From positions 50,885 to 114,884 of the forward strand of contig NZ_BCRO01000025.1 of assembly GCF_001552635.1 (NCBI RefSeq): DNA of 64,000 nucleotides, written 5' to 3'. Below, one piece after another: positions 16,424 through 24,676 of this stretch (the stretch's first letter is position 1; every line of letters begins with the position of its first letter). The notes below the pieces were generated by a model. It worked only from the letters and a program-made list of their open reading frames with translations, ran no database searches and was not told the DNA's origin. This DNA comes from Actinomadura hibisca NBRC 15177. Lineage in GTDB: Bacteria; Actinomycetota; Actinomycetes; Streptosporangiales; Streptosporangiaceae. The position numbers and the translations under genes were made by a program.

Positions 16424-17410
16424 TCAGGGGTTGCGGCAGGCGAGGTGCGGCGCGACGGCGTCGGCGGCGTCCTGGCCGTAGGCCCCGGCCAGCCGGTCCA
16501 GGAAGCCCTGGCGGCCCAGCGCGTACTCCTGCGGGCCGGCGGTCTCCAGGACGTGGGCGGCGATCACGTTGCCGACCTGCGCGGCGGCCTCCAGGGACAG
16601 GCCCCAGGCGGTCGCGGTCAGGAACCCGGCGCGGAAGGCGTCGCCGCCGCCGGTCGGGTCCACGACCTTCTCCACGACCACGGCCGGGACGTGCAGGCCG
16701 GGCTCGCCCTTGCGGTCGATGGACACGCCCTTGGCGCCCAGCGTGGTGATCCGGGTGCCGACGCGGTCCAGGACGTCGGCGTCAGACCAGCCGGTCTTCT
16801 CCTCGGTCAGCGCCTTCTCGTACTCGTTGGTGAACAGGTAGGCGGCGCCCTCGATGAGCCGGCGCACCTCCGGGCCGCCCATCCGGGCGAGCTGCTGGGA
16901 GGGGTCGGCGGCGAACGGGATGCCGCGGGTGCGGGCCTCGTCGCTGTGCCGCAACATGGCCTCGGGGTCGTTCGGGCTGACCAGCACCAGGTCCAGGCCG
17001 CCCACCCGGTCGGCGATCGGCTGCAGCTCGATCTCGCGGGCCTCGCTCATGGCGCCCGCGTAGAAGGTGGCGATCTGGTTCTGCTCCTGGTCGGTGTTGC
17101 ACAGGAAGCGCGCGGTGTGGTGCAGCTCGGACACGTGCACCGAGGCGGTGTCCACGCCGTGCCGCTCCAGCCAGGACCGGTAGTCGGCGAAGTCGTCGCC
17201 CACCGCGCCGACCAGGATGGACTCCTTGCCGAGGCTCCCCATGCCGAAGCAGATGTTGGCCGCGACGCCGCCGCGCCGGATGTCGAGCTGGTCGACCAGG
17301 AACGACAACGAGACGCGGTCGAGCCTGTCGGGCATGAGCTGGTCGGTGAACCGTCCGGGGAAGGTCATCAGGTGGTCGGTCGCGATGGAGCCAGTCACGG
17401 CGATGCGCAC
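16424..17410 (-). CDS. adoK: PfkB-family kinase, probable adenosine kinase
   Basis: 328 residues, ribokinase fold. GGVAANICFGMGSLG near residue 50 and DPTGGGDAFRAGFL near residue 270 are the two PfkB signatures; the second holds the catalytic Asp and anion hole. The length and its place between ctaC and erpA match M. tuberculosis AdoK (Rv2202c), which phosphorylates adenosine to AMP, so adenosine is the favoured substrate; another sugar or nucleoside cannot be excluded. GTG 17410 follows AAGGAGAG. The open frame extends upstream to 17554 but that part overlaps the erpA terminator. Confidence 0.8.
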   Translation of the reverse strand: MRIAVTGSIATDHLMTFPGRFTDQLMPDRLDRVSLSFLVDQLDIRRGGVAANICFGMGSLGKESILVGAVGDDFADYRSWLERHGVDTASVHVSELHHTARFLCNTDQEQNQIATFYAGAMSEAREIELQPIADRVGGLDLVLVSPNDPEAMLRHSDEARTRGIPFAADPSQQLARMGGPEVRRLIEGAAYLFTNEYEKALTEEKTGWSDADVLDRVGTRITTLGAKGVSIDRKGEPGLHVPAVVVEKVVDPTGGGDAFRAGFLTATAWGLSLEAAAQVGNVIAAHVLETAGPQEYALGRQGFLDRLAGAYGQDAADAVAPHLACRNP

Positions 17411-17556
17411 GGCGTCGCTCTCCTTGGGAATGTCGTCCGGCTGTGTGTCCGGCTGTTCGTCGACCCCGCCCAGGGGGTCGCGGGCTCCACGAAGACTACT
17501 TGCCCCCGCGACACGTGTCCCGTTCGGCGCCGGCCCTCGGACGGGCCCGGACATGG

Positions 17557-17592
17557 GAAAAGAGCGGCCCGAAAAGGACTCCGGACCGCTCT
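17557..17592 (-). terminator. Rho-independent terminator of erpA
   Basis: On the minus strand AGAGCGGTCCG pairs with CGGGCCGCTCT and is followed by TTTTCCC. Confidence 0.8.
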
Positions 17593-17611
17593 CCCGCCGT
17601 GCTGGTTCGTG

Positions 17612-17974
17612 CTAGTTGAACGAGTCGCCGCAGGCGCACGAGCCCGAGGCGTTGGGGTTGTCGATGGTGAACCCCTGCTTCTCGATCGTGTCCACGAAGT
17701 CGATCGTGGCGCCGGTGAGGTAGGGGGCGCTCATCCGGTCCACCCGGACGTTGAGGCCGTCGAACTCCTGCACCTGGTCGCCGTCCATCTCCCGCTCGTC
17801 GAAGAAGAGCTGGTAGATCAGGCCGGAGCAGCCGCCCGGCTGCACGGCGACGCGCAGCGCGAGGTCGTCGCGTCCCTCCTGCTCCAGCAGGGCGCGGGCC
17901 TTCTCAGCGGCGGCGTCGGTGACGACGACGCCCTGCTGGGTGGTCTCCTGCGTGCTCTCGCCTGAAACCGTCAT
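17612..17974 (-). CDS. erpA: Iron-sulfur cluster insertion protein (HesB/IscA/ErpA family)
   Basis: 120 residues, an A-type carrier that passes Fe-S clusters to apoproteins. PGGCSGLIYQLFF gives the first conserved Cys and SGSCACGDSFN the C-terminal Cys pair that bind the cluster. It matches Rv2204c in length and neighbourhood. The ATG at 17974 follows GGGAGC. Likely clients nearby include lipoyl synthase and quinolinate synthase, both Fe-S enzymes in this window. Confidence 0.9.
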   Translation of the reverse strand: MTVSGESTQETTQQGVVVTDAAAEKARALLEQEGRDDLALRVAVQPGGCSGLIYQLFFDEREMDGDQVQEFDGLNVRVDRMSAPYLTGATIDFVDTIEKQGFTIDNPNASGSCACGDSFN

Positions 17975-18193
17975 GTGTTCAGCTCCCGGGTCTCGCTACT
18001 GCGCCGCGTGGCGCGGCTCTCTGTCGCATGTCCACGGAGACGGCGTCCGCCTCTTCCCACGGACAACGTACCTCGCGGCTCGGCCATTCCGCCTACGCCC
18101 AGTGTTTCACGCGACGGGCGGGCCGAACCCCGCCGTGCTGCGGTCCACGTCACATCGGGCCGCCGGTCCGGGCCCGCCGGGCGTGTGCCATCA

Positions 18194-18215
18194 TTAGTCG
18201 TCAAAGCGACGATAA
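18194..18215 (+). promoter_or_regulatory. Inverted repeat operator candidate before nadA (TCGTC-N5-GACGA)
   Basis: TCGTC (18198-18202), AAAGC and GACGA (18208-18212) form an inverted repeat, flanked by TTA and TAA. It lies about 30 bases before the nadA GTG. The same arms and spacing occur before nadE at 60793-60807, so a common NAD-pathway regulator is likely; its identity is unknown. Confidence 0.55.
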
Positions 18216-18242
18216 GTCTGCCGTCGCAGGAGGGAGACTCCC

Positions 18243-19397
18243 GTGACCACCCCCGTGCGCGACCTTCCGCTGCTGCTCCTGGGCGCCGGCTCCGACCCGG
18301 CCAGCGAGCGCGGCGTGGACTGCCCCGGCGAGCTGCCGCCCGCCTCCGACCCCGCCCTGGTGGAACGCGCCAGGGCCGCCAAGGCCGCGCTCGGCGACCG
18401 GGTGTTCGTGCTGGGGCACCACTACCAGCGCGACGAGGTCATCCAGTTCGCCGACGTGACCGGCGACTCGTTCAAGCTGGCGCGGGAGGCCGCCGCCCGG
18501 CCCGATGCGCCCTACGTCGTGTTCTGCGGCGTGCACTTCATGGCCGAGTCCGCCGACATCCTCACCGCCCCGCACCAGCAGGTCGTGCTGCCGGACCTGG
18601 CGGCGGGCTGCTCCATGGCCGACATGGCGACCTTCGACCAGGTGGAGGAGTGCTGGGAGGTGCTGGAGGAGGCCGGGATCGCCGACGAGGTGGTGCCCGT
18701 CACCTACATGAACTCCTCGGCCGACATCAAGGCGTTCGTGGGACGGCGCGGCGGCGTGGTGTGCACCTCGTCCAACGCCAAGCGGGCGCTGGACTGGGCC
18801 TACGCCAAGGGCAAGAAGGTGCTGTTCCTGCCCGACCAGCACCTGGGCCGCAACACCGCCGTGCTGGAGATGGGCTTCGAGCTGGACGACTGCGTCGTCT
18901 ACAACCCGCACCGCCCCGACGGCGGCCTCACCCGCGCGCAGATGGCCGACGCCAAGATGATCCTGTGGCGCGGGCACTGCTCGGTGCACGGCCGGTTCAG
19001 CAAGGCGTCGGTGGACGACGTGCGGGCCCGCGTCCCCGGGGTGAACGTGCTGGTGCACCCCGAATGCCAGCACGAGGTCGTGCTCGCGGCCGACCTGGTG
19101 GGCTCGACCGAGTACATCATCAAGACGGTCGAGGCGGCCCCGGCCGGGTCGTCGTGGGCGATCGGCACCGAGCTGAACCTGGTGCGGCGGCTGGCCACCG
19201 AGCACCCGGACAAGAACGTGATGTTCCTGGACAAGGCCGTCTGCTTCTGCTCGACCATGAACCGCATCGACCTGCCCCACCTGGTGTGGTCGCTGGAGGC
19301 GCTGGTGCGCGGCGAGGTGGTCAACCGCATCCAGGTGGACGAGGAGACCGCGCACTACGCCCGCGCGGCCCTCGACCAGATGCTGGCGCTGCCGTAG
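18243..19397 (+). CDS. nadA: Quinolinate synthase
   Basis: 384 residues; condenses iminoaspartate with dihydroxyacetone phosphate to quinolinate in de novo NAD synthesis, using a 4Fe-4S cluster. Visible marks are VLGHHYQRDEV, the cluster cysteines in AAGCSMADM, HPECQHEV and VCFCSTMNR, and MNSSADIKAF. GTG 18243 follows a strong AGGAGGGAG. Unlike many actinobacteria, nadB and nadC do not follow; the next gene is convergent and unrelated. An inverted repeat shared with nadE suggests regulation by NAD status. Confidence 0.95.
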   Translation: MTTPVRDLPLLLLGAGSDPASERGVDCPGELPPASDPALVERARAAKAALGDRVFVLGHHYQRDEVIQFADVTGDSFKLAREAAARPDAPYVVFCGVHFMAESADILTAPHQQVVLPDLAAGCSMADMATFDQVEECWEVLEEAGIADEVVPVTYMNSSADIKAFVGRRGGVVCTSSNAKRALDWAYAKGKKVLFLPDQHLGRNTAVLEMGFELDDCVVYNPHRPDGGLTRAQMADAKMILWRGHCSVHGRFSKASVDDVRARVPGVNVLVHPECQHEVVLAADLVGSTEYIIKTVEAAPAGSSWAIGTELNLVRRLATEHPDKNVMFLDKAVCFCSTMNRIDLPHLVWSLEALVRGEVVNRIQVDEETAHYARAALDQMLALP

Positions 19398-19407
19398 CCT
19401 GCCGGTC

Positions 19408-19443
19408 CCCGCGCGTCCCGGAAGGCCCTCCGGGGCGCGCGGG
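19408..19443. terminator. Bidirectional hairpin after nadA
   Basis: CCCGCGCG-T-CCCGGA pairs with TCCGGG-G-CGCGCGGG between convergent genes; it has no T-run. Confidence 0.5.
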
Positions 19444-19478
19444 TCCGGGCCGGCGGGGCCGCCGCCGCGCCGGTCCGG

Positions 19479-20267
19479 TCACTTCAACGCGTAGACGACC
19501 TCGGCGGTGACGCGCTGCTCGCCCTCGCCGGGGCTGAGGTGCCCGCCCGCGTCGGCGATCATCGCTTTCGGGATCAGGTGGGGCGGCAACGCGTCCACCG
19601 TCACCAGCCGCAGGGTGACGACCCGGCCCAGCTTCCGTCCGGCGAGCCGCGCGACCCGCTGGGCCTTGGCGCGGGCGTCGGCGACGGCCAACTCCTGGGC
19701 CCGCGCCAGCTCGGCCGACACGTCGGCCTTGTCGAAGGTGACCCCGTCCAGCCGCACGTCCGGGCCCGCCGCCATGATCGCGTTCAGCGTCACGTGGGCG
19801 CGCGGCAGGTCGCGGACGGTGGCCGACACCGACTCCGAGCCCCGGTAGCCGCTGACGGTGCGCGGCTCGGTGGTGGTGTACTCCGGCTGGACCGACAGAT
19901 CGGTGGTCTTCACGTCCCTGGCGGCCACCCCGGAGTCGGTGATGACCTTGACCAGCCGGGCGGCGGCCGTGCCGACGGCCTGGTAGGCGTCGCCGGGGGC
20001 GGAACGGGTCAGCTCGACGCCCGCCCGCACGTACATGATGTCGGGCCGGACCGGCACCCGGCCCACGCCGGTCACCTCGATCCGGTCCTCGCGCCGCTTC
20101 CCGGCGGCCTGCCCCGCCGTCTGCGCCGCCGTCTGTCCCGTGGCCTTCCCCGTGGTCCGGTCGGCGGCGTCCGCCTGGGCGGGCAGGGCGGCGGGCACGG
20201 CCCCGGCCAGCACCAGCGCGGCGGCCGCGGCCATCCTCATGATCTTCGTGTTGCTCACAGCCGCCAT
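19479..20267 (-). CDS. Secreted SIMPL (DUF541) domain protein
   Basis: 262 residues: a signal peptide of about 30 residues ending near PAQADA, a low-complexity Thr/Ala/Gly/Lys stretch, and a SIMPL domain. The domain has RIEVTGVGRVPVRPDI, the SVSATVRDLP region and a C-terminal ARAKAQRVARLAGRKLG helix. These are periplasmic or extracellular proteins of unclear role, linked to stress and membrane homeostasis. ATG 20267 is preferred to an upstream in-frame start because the signal peptide begins there; no strong ribosome site is seen. Confidence 0.82.
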   Translation of the reverse strand: MAAVSNTKIMRMAAAAALVLAGAVPAALPAQADAADRTTGKATGQTAAQTAGQAAGKRREDRIEVTGVGRVPVRPDIMYVRAGVELTRSAPGDAYQAVGTAAARLVKVITDSGVAARDVKTTDLSVQPEYTTTEPRTVSGYRGSESVSATVRDLPRAHVTLNAIMAAGPDVRLDGVTFDKADVSAELARAQELAVADARAKAQRVARLAGRKLGRVVTLRLVTVDALPPHLIPKAMIADAGGHLSPGEGEQRVTAEVVYALK

Positions 20268-20346
20268 CCGACCACCGGCGGCGGGCCGCCGCCCCGAGGC
20301 GCGGGTCAAGGCCGGGTAAGGATGTCGGGCGGGCCGGAGCGCGGGC

Positions 20347-21114
20347 TCAGATGGCGGAGTTCTCCACCCAGTGCTCCAGCAGGGCGGCGTCGCCGTCCAC
20401 CTCCAGCCGCGGGTCGACGGGCCGCAACCGCCCCCACAGCAGCAGGTAGAGGTCGCTCACCGTGCCGCGCACGGCGACCTCGGCCGCTCCCCCGCCCTCG
20501 CGCCAGGTGAAGCCCTCCGGCTCCAGCCGGACGGTCCAGGACGCGTTCACGTCGGTCGCCGCGAACCCCAGCGTCTCGTCGTCGCCCCGCAGGTTCTCCA
20601 CCTTGGGCGCGAACGCCGCCGCGCTGGGCAGGTTGACCAGGAACTCCGCGACCCCGTCCAGGGCGACGGCGGTGTCCACGACCGGGGCGCGGCCGAGGGC
20701 GAACTCGGCGTCGCAGCGGTGCACGGCGGTCTCGTGCACCATCCGGCGCGCCCAGAAGGAGGCGTGCGGGTCCGGCCCCCAGGTCCACATCGGGGTCCCG
20801 GGGTCGACGGTGCGCAGCGCGCCGACCAGGGCCGCGCCGCCCTCGGCGAACCAGTCGGGCAGCCCGCCGCTCTCCGGCGGGAAGGTGACGCCGAGGTCGC
20901 GCAGCCCCACGCGGCGCGGCGTGCGGACCCGGACCATGCCGCCCGCCCACCGGTGCACCCCGCCCAGGTGCCGGACCAGGTCGGCCGTCGTCCACCCCGG
21001 GCAGGTGGGCACCGGCCGCGCGTAGTCGGCCTCCGCGAGCACCGCCGCGAACGCGGCGATCTCGGCCTCGACCGCGGCGCAGTGCCGGTCGTGGTCCTGC
21101 TGCTGTCCCGTCAC
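20347..21114 (-). CDS. Maleylpyruvate isomerase/DinB-family, mycothiol-dependent enzyme
   Basis: 255 residues of the MDMPI (DinB-like four-helix) family, which use mycothiol as cofactor in actinobacteria. VPTCPGWTTADLVRHLGGVHRW near residues 35-55 and HETAVHRCDAE near 125 carry the metal-binding histidines typical of the family. The C-terminal half, with SDLYLLLWGRL, is the MDMPI C-domain. The GTG at 21114 has GGAGGAG just upstream, so I prefer it over the start at 21159. The true substrate is unknown; few such proteins act on maleylpyruvate. Confidence 0.8.
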   Translation of the reverse strand: MTGQQQDHDRHCAAVEAEIAAFAAVLAEADYARPVPTCPGWTTADLVRHLGGVHRWAGGMVRVRTPRRVGLRDLGVTFPPESGGLPDWFAEGGAALVGALRTVDPGTPMWTWGPDPHASFWARRMVHETAVHRCDAEFALGRAPVVDTAVALDGVAEFLVNLPSAAAFAPKVENLRGDDETLGFAATDVNASWTVRLEPEGFTWREGGGAAEVAVRGTVSDLYLLLWGRLRPVDPRLEVDGDAALLEHWVENSAI

Positions 21115-21155
21115 GGTCTCCTCCTCCGCGGCCCGGTACGTCGTGATCGAGCCTG

Positions 21156-21755
21156 TCACACCCGGCGTACGGTCAGGTCAGGGGCGTCCCAGACCGCGAA
21201 CCGGCGGCCGGGGTCGGGCTCGATCGGCAACTCCGCGGCCAGGGCCCCGCGCGCCCTCTCCTCGACGGTGTTGTTGCGGCCCGAGCGCGCGCCGTCGCCC
21301 CGGGGAGCGAACGGGTAGAAGGTGCCCCGCCCGTACAGGTGGACCAGCAGCAGCCGTTGCCCGTCCCCTCGGCGGAACCCCACGGCCGCGAACAGCAGGT
21401 ACGCGCCGAACCCGGCCTCCGTCAGCACCGCGCCGACCGTGTGCAGGTCGGCGGCCAGCCGATCCAGGCCGTCCGGCGGACGCTCCATCCGCAACCAGGC
21501 GTGGCCGTGCGGGTCCTCGACGGTCTCGGTGGCCGGGCCGTCGTGGGTCAGGAGCCGGGCGACCTCCCGCCGCGCCCGGCCGAACGCGCCGAACGCGCCG
21601 CCCTCGACCAGGCGGTGGCACACCGCGCCCGCGCCGGTGGGCGCCAGGCCCGTCGCCGCCTCCAGCGCGGCGGCCCCCTCCACCAGCGCGAACAGCCGGT
21701 CGGCCGGGGACCGGCGCGGGGCGGGGCGGCCGAGCACGCCGTCGAGGAGCCCCAT
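21156..21755 (-). CDS. PspAB-like protein, second diverged copy
   Basis: 199 residues, starting MGLLDGVLGRPAP and ending WDAPDLTVRRV. It aligns along its whole length with the product of 22799-23368: shared DRLFAL, APTG.G.VC, DLH.V.A.L..GFG and RGTFYPFAP. That product is the PspA-associated protein PspAB. This copy therefore belongs to the same family but is much changed and lies after a second HtpX-like gene 4 bases away. PspAB function is not known; co-location with HtpX and PspA points to envelope stress. Confidence 0.72.
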   Translation of the reverse strand: MGLLDGVLGRPAPRRSPADRLFALVEGAAALEAATGLAPTGAGAVCHRLVEGGAFGAFGRARREVARLLTHDGPATETVEDPHGHAWLRMERPPDGLDRLAADLHTVGAVLTEAGFGAYLLFAAVGFRRGDGQRLLLVHLYGRGTFYPFAPRGDGARSGRNNTVEERARGALAAELPIEPDPGRRFAVWDAPDLTVRRV

Positions 21756-21759
21756 GCGC

Positions 21760-22707
21760 TCAGCCCCCGTCCGCCAGCCGCTGGGACACCAAGGTGAGAC
21801 GGGCGGTGCGGCGCTCCAGCGACGGGTGGCTGCACAGCAGCTCGGGCGGCCGCCGCCGGTCGGGCGCGGCCCGCGCCACGCACAGGGCGTTCACCGGGCG
21901 CAGGGCGCGCCGGTCGGCCGGGGCGGCGTCGGCCATCCCGGTGTGGATCTTGGCGAGGGCGGCGGCCAGCGCGCCGGGGCGGCCGGTGAGCAGCGTGCCG
22001 GTGGTGTCGGCGCACAACTCGCGGTAGCGCGACAGCGCGAGGCTGGTCACCAGGCCGACCAGGTGCAGCGGCAGGACGGCCAGCGCCACCGGGGCCAGCA
22101 GCACGGCGATCGGCAGCGTCGCCAGGCGGCGAGCCAGCCCCAGCCAGAACCTCAGGAACAGCTCGGCGCACATCGAGGGGAAGGCCGCGACCGACGCCAC
22201 CAGGACGTCCCGGTTGGCGATGTGGGCCATCTCGTGGCCCAGCACGCCCGCCAGTTCCTCGGGGGTGAGCCGCTCGCGCAGGCCCCGCGTGACGCACACG
22301 ACCGCCGCGCCGGGCCCCGATCCGGCGGCGAAGGCGTTCGGGGCCGCCAGGTCCGACACCGCGACGCGGGGTTTGGGCAGGTCGGCGGAGACGCACAGGC
22401 GCTCTACGATCGCGTGCAGCTCGGGCTCCCGGTCGGCGGTCACCTCGCGGCCCTCGGCGGCCCACAGGGCGAGCCGGTCGGTGTAGCGGCACACGGCCGC
22501 CGCCAGCACGACCGCCGCCGCCACGGCGGCGAGGCCCCAGACGGCGCCGAGCAGGAAGAAGGGCAGCGCTGTGGCGGCGTAGACCAGCAACACCAGGAAC
22601 ATCGTGAGCAACATCCGGCGGGCCAGGACCGGATCGGGCTCGTACGGCGGCCGTGCCTTGTGCGGTGGTGCCGCGTCCGGCGGCCGGGGCGGGGCTGAGG
22701 AGGCCAT
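21760..22707 (-). CDS. HtpX-like M48 membrane metalloprotease, second copy
   Basis: 315 residues with the HtpX plan: two N-terminal membrane helices (about residues 32-75), VLGHEMAHIANRD (zinc site), two more helices and RYRELCADTTGTLLTGRP with the third ligand, then CSHPSLERRTARL. Compared with the copy at 23372-24289 it has an N-terminal Pro-rich extension and lost similarity in the middle. It pairs with the second pspAB copy, so the htpX-pspAB pair was duplicated as a unit. It probably degrades damaged membrane proteins. A 91-base gap upstream may hold its own promoter. Confidence 0.85.
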   Translation of the reverse strand: MASSAPPRPPDAAPPHKARPPYEPDPVLARRMLLTMFLVLLVYAATALPFFLLGAVWGLAAVAAAVVLAAAVCRYTDRLALWAAEGREVTADREPELHAIVERLCVSADLPKPRVAVSDLAAPNAFAAGSGPGAAVVCVTRGLRERLTPEELAGVLGHEMAHIANRDVLVASVAAFPSMCAELFLRFWLGLARRLATLPIAVLLAPVALAVLPLHLVGLVTSLALSRYRELCADTTGTLLTGRPGALAAALAKIHTGMADAAPADRRALRPVNALCVARAAPDRRRPPELLCSHPSLERRTARLTLVSQRLADGG

Positions 22708-22798
22708 CGGTCACTCCTACGGTCGGTGCTCCGTCGACCGTAGGACGAGCGGCGCTCCCGATCGATGCCATATGACACAAATGGGGCGCTAGATCGCC

Positions 22799-23368
22799 TT
22801 ACAGGCCGGGCGCGCCCCAGACGGGGAACCAGCGGCCCAGGTCGTCCTCGAACGGCAGGTCGGCACCCACCGCGCCGCGCACCTCCAGCTCCAGGGCGTT
22901 GTCGCGGCGGTCGCCCGGCAGCGGCGCGAACGGGTAGAACGTGCCGCGCTTGTACAGGTAGACCAGCGCGAGCCGCCGCCCGTCGGGGCCCTGGAAGCCG
23001 ACCAGCGAGCAGAGCAGGTGCGGGCCGAAGCCCCCGGCCTCCAGCGTGGCGTTCACCGCGTGCAGGTCGGTGACCAGGCCGGGAAGGTCCTCGGGAGCGT
23101 GCCGGGCCAGCAGCCAGGTGTAGCCGTAGTCGTCGGTGCTGAACTCGACGGCGGGGCCCTCGTCGGCGTCGAGCAGCTCCTGCACGTCGCGCTGGAGCCG
23201 GGCGAACGCGCCGCCCTCGGGGGCCCGGAAGCACACCGAGCCGAGCCCGGTGGGGGTGAAACCGGCCGCCGCCTCCAGCGTCACCGCCGCCGTGGGCAGC
23301 GCGAACAGCCGGTCGAGGTCGGGCTTGACCGGCTTGGAGCGGCCCAGCAGCGTGTCCAGGAAACCCAT
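22799..23368 (-). CDS. pspAB: PspA-associated protein PspAB
   Basis: 189 residues, starting MGFLDTLLGRSKPVKPDLDRLF and containing LVYLYKRGTFYPFAPLPGD. The order pspA-pspAA-htpX-pspAB is the known actinobacterial/archaeal Psp arrangement from which the family is named. No catalytic motif is evident. It lies 3 bases downstream of htpX, so it is co-expressed with it. Confidence 0.82.
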   Translation of the reverse strand: MGFLDTLLGRSKPVKPDLDRLFALPTAAVTLEAAAGFTPTGLGSVCFRAPEGGAFARLQRDVQELLDADEGPAVEFSTDDYGYTWLLARHAPEDLPGLVTDLHAVNATLEAGGFGPHLLCSLVGFQGPDGRRLALVYLYKRGTFYPFAPLPGDRRDNALELEVRGAVGADLPFEDDLGRWFPVWGAPGL

Positions 23369-23371
23369 CGT

Positions 23372-24289
23372 CTACTCTCCCCTGCCCAGCTGGGCCGAGA
23401 TCTTCTGGAGCTGCGCCAGCCGCTTGTCCAGCGGCGGGTGGGTGGCGAACAGCGCCGAGACGCTGAAGCCCTTGGCGAAGGCGGGCGCGAAGAAGAAGGC
23501 GTTGAACGGCTCGGCGGCGCGCAGGTCCCGGGTGGGGATGCGGGCGATCTCCCCCGACACCTTGGTCAGCGCGCTGGCCAGCGCGGACGGCCGCCCGGTC
23601 AGCAGCGCCCCGGCGCGGTCGGCCGACAGCTCGCGGTAGCGCGACAGGGCGCGGGTGAGCACGAAGCTGACGCCGTAGGCCACGGCGCTGACCGCGATCA
23701 CCGCCAGCAGCACCACGCCGGTGTTCTGGTCGCCGTCGCGGCGGTTGAAGCCGCCCCACAACCCCCACTCCAGTCCGAAGCGGGTGACCAGCCCGGCGCA
23801 CACGCCCAGGAACGAGGCGATGGTCATCACCGCCACGTCGCGGTGCGCGACGTGCGCCATCTCGTGCGCGAGCACGCCCTCCAGCTCCACCGGGTCGAGC
23901 CGGCGCAGCAGCCCGGTGGTCACGCACACCACGGCCTTGCGCTGGTTGCGGCCGGTGGCGAAGGCGTTGGGCATGTCGGTGTCGGCCACCGCGACGCGCG
24001 GCTTGGGGGCGTCCGACAACGCGCAGATGCGGTCGATCACCCCGTGCAGCTCGGGCATCTCCGCGGGCGACACCTCGCGGCCGTGCATGGCGAACAGCGT
24101 GAGCCGGTCGGAGTAGAAGTACTGGACCAGCAGGAACACCATCGCCGCGACCAGCGCGAACACGCCCCACTTGGGGGCGATGACGAAGAACGCGCCCACG
24201 AAGACGACGTACACCAGCCCCAGCAGGAACATCGTCACCAGCATGCGCGAGGTGAGCCCACGATCGGGCGCGTAACGCGTTCTCGCCAT
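23372..24289 (-). CDS. htpX: HtpX membrane zinc metalloprotease
   Basis: 305 residues, an M48B protease that removes damaged membrane proteins. Membrane helices at about 15-55 and 155-215 flank VLAHEMAHVAHRDVAV (zinc His, catalytic Glu). RYRELSADRAGALLTGRPSA supplies the third zinc ligand, and ATHPPLDKRLAQL is the C-terminal signature. ATG 24289 follows GGGGG. It is followed by pspAB and preceded by pspAA, within the phage-shock-type cluster. Confidence 0.93.
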   Translation of the reverse strand: MARTRYAPDRGLTSRMLVTMFLLGLVYVVFVGAFFVIAPKWGVFALVAAMVFLLVQYFYSDRLTLFAMHGREVSPAEMPELHGVIDRICALSDAPKPRVAVADTDMPNAFATGRNQRKAVVCVTTGLLRRLDPVELEGVLAHEMAHVAHRDVAVMTIASFLGVCAGLVTRFGLEWGLWGGFNRRDGDQNTGVVLLAVIAVSAVAYGVSFVLTRALSRYRELSADRAGALLTGRPSALASALTKVSGEIARIPTRDLRAAEPFNAFFFAPAFAKGFSVSALFATHPPLDKRLAQLQKISAQLGRGE

Positions 24290-24397
24290 CCGGACCCCCT
24301 GTCCCCCGGCCGTGCGCCGTGCGGCGCGCCGTTCATCGATACGAACGATCTCTGCCCGTGCTTCGCGCACGGGCGGCGGGGGGACGCGGGAGGCCGG

Positions 24398-24676
24398 TCA
24401 GTCGGGGATCAGCCCGCTGTCCCCCAGCATCTGCCGGACCTCGTCGATGTGGGCGTCGGCCGGCGGCAGGATCAGCTCCGACGGCTCCAGGCTGTCGGCG
24501 GGCAGCGCCTTGCCGACCCGGCGCACGTCCTCCAGCAGCGCGTGCAGGGCGCTGCGGAAGCGCGTCTCGTCCCCGGTCTCGATCGCCGCCTCCAGGGCGT
24601 CGTCGAGGGTGTTGAGGGCGGCCAGCTCGCCCTCGGGCACCTCCAGCTGCCCCTCCCCCATGATCCGGACGATCAC
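24398..24676 (-). CDS. pspAA: PspA-associated protein PspAA
   Basis: A 92-residue acidic protein, starting MIVRIMGEGQLEVPEGELA and ending LGDSGLIPD. GTG 24676 overlaps the pspA stop (GTGA), so it is translationally coupled to pspA. The PspAA family always accompanies PspA/HtpX in this arrangement and is thought to modulate PspA; a biochemical role is not established. Confidence 0.82.
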   Translation of the reverse strand: MIVRIMGEGQLEVPEGELAALNTLDDALEAAIETGDETRFRSALHALLEDVRRVGKALPADSLEPSELILPPADAHIDEVRQMLGDSGLIPD

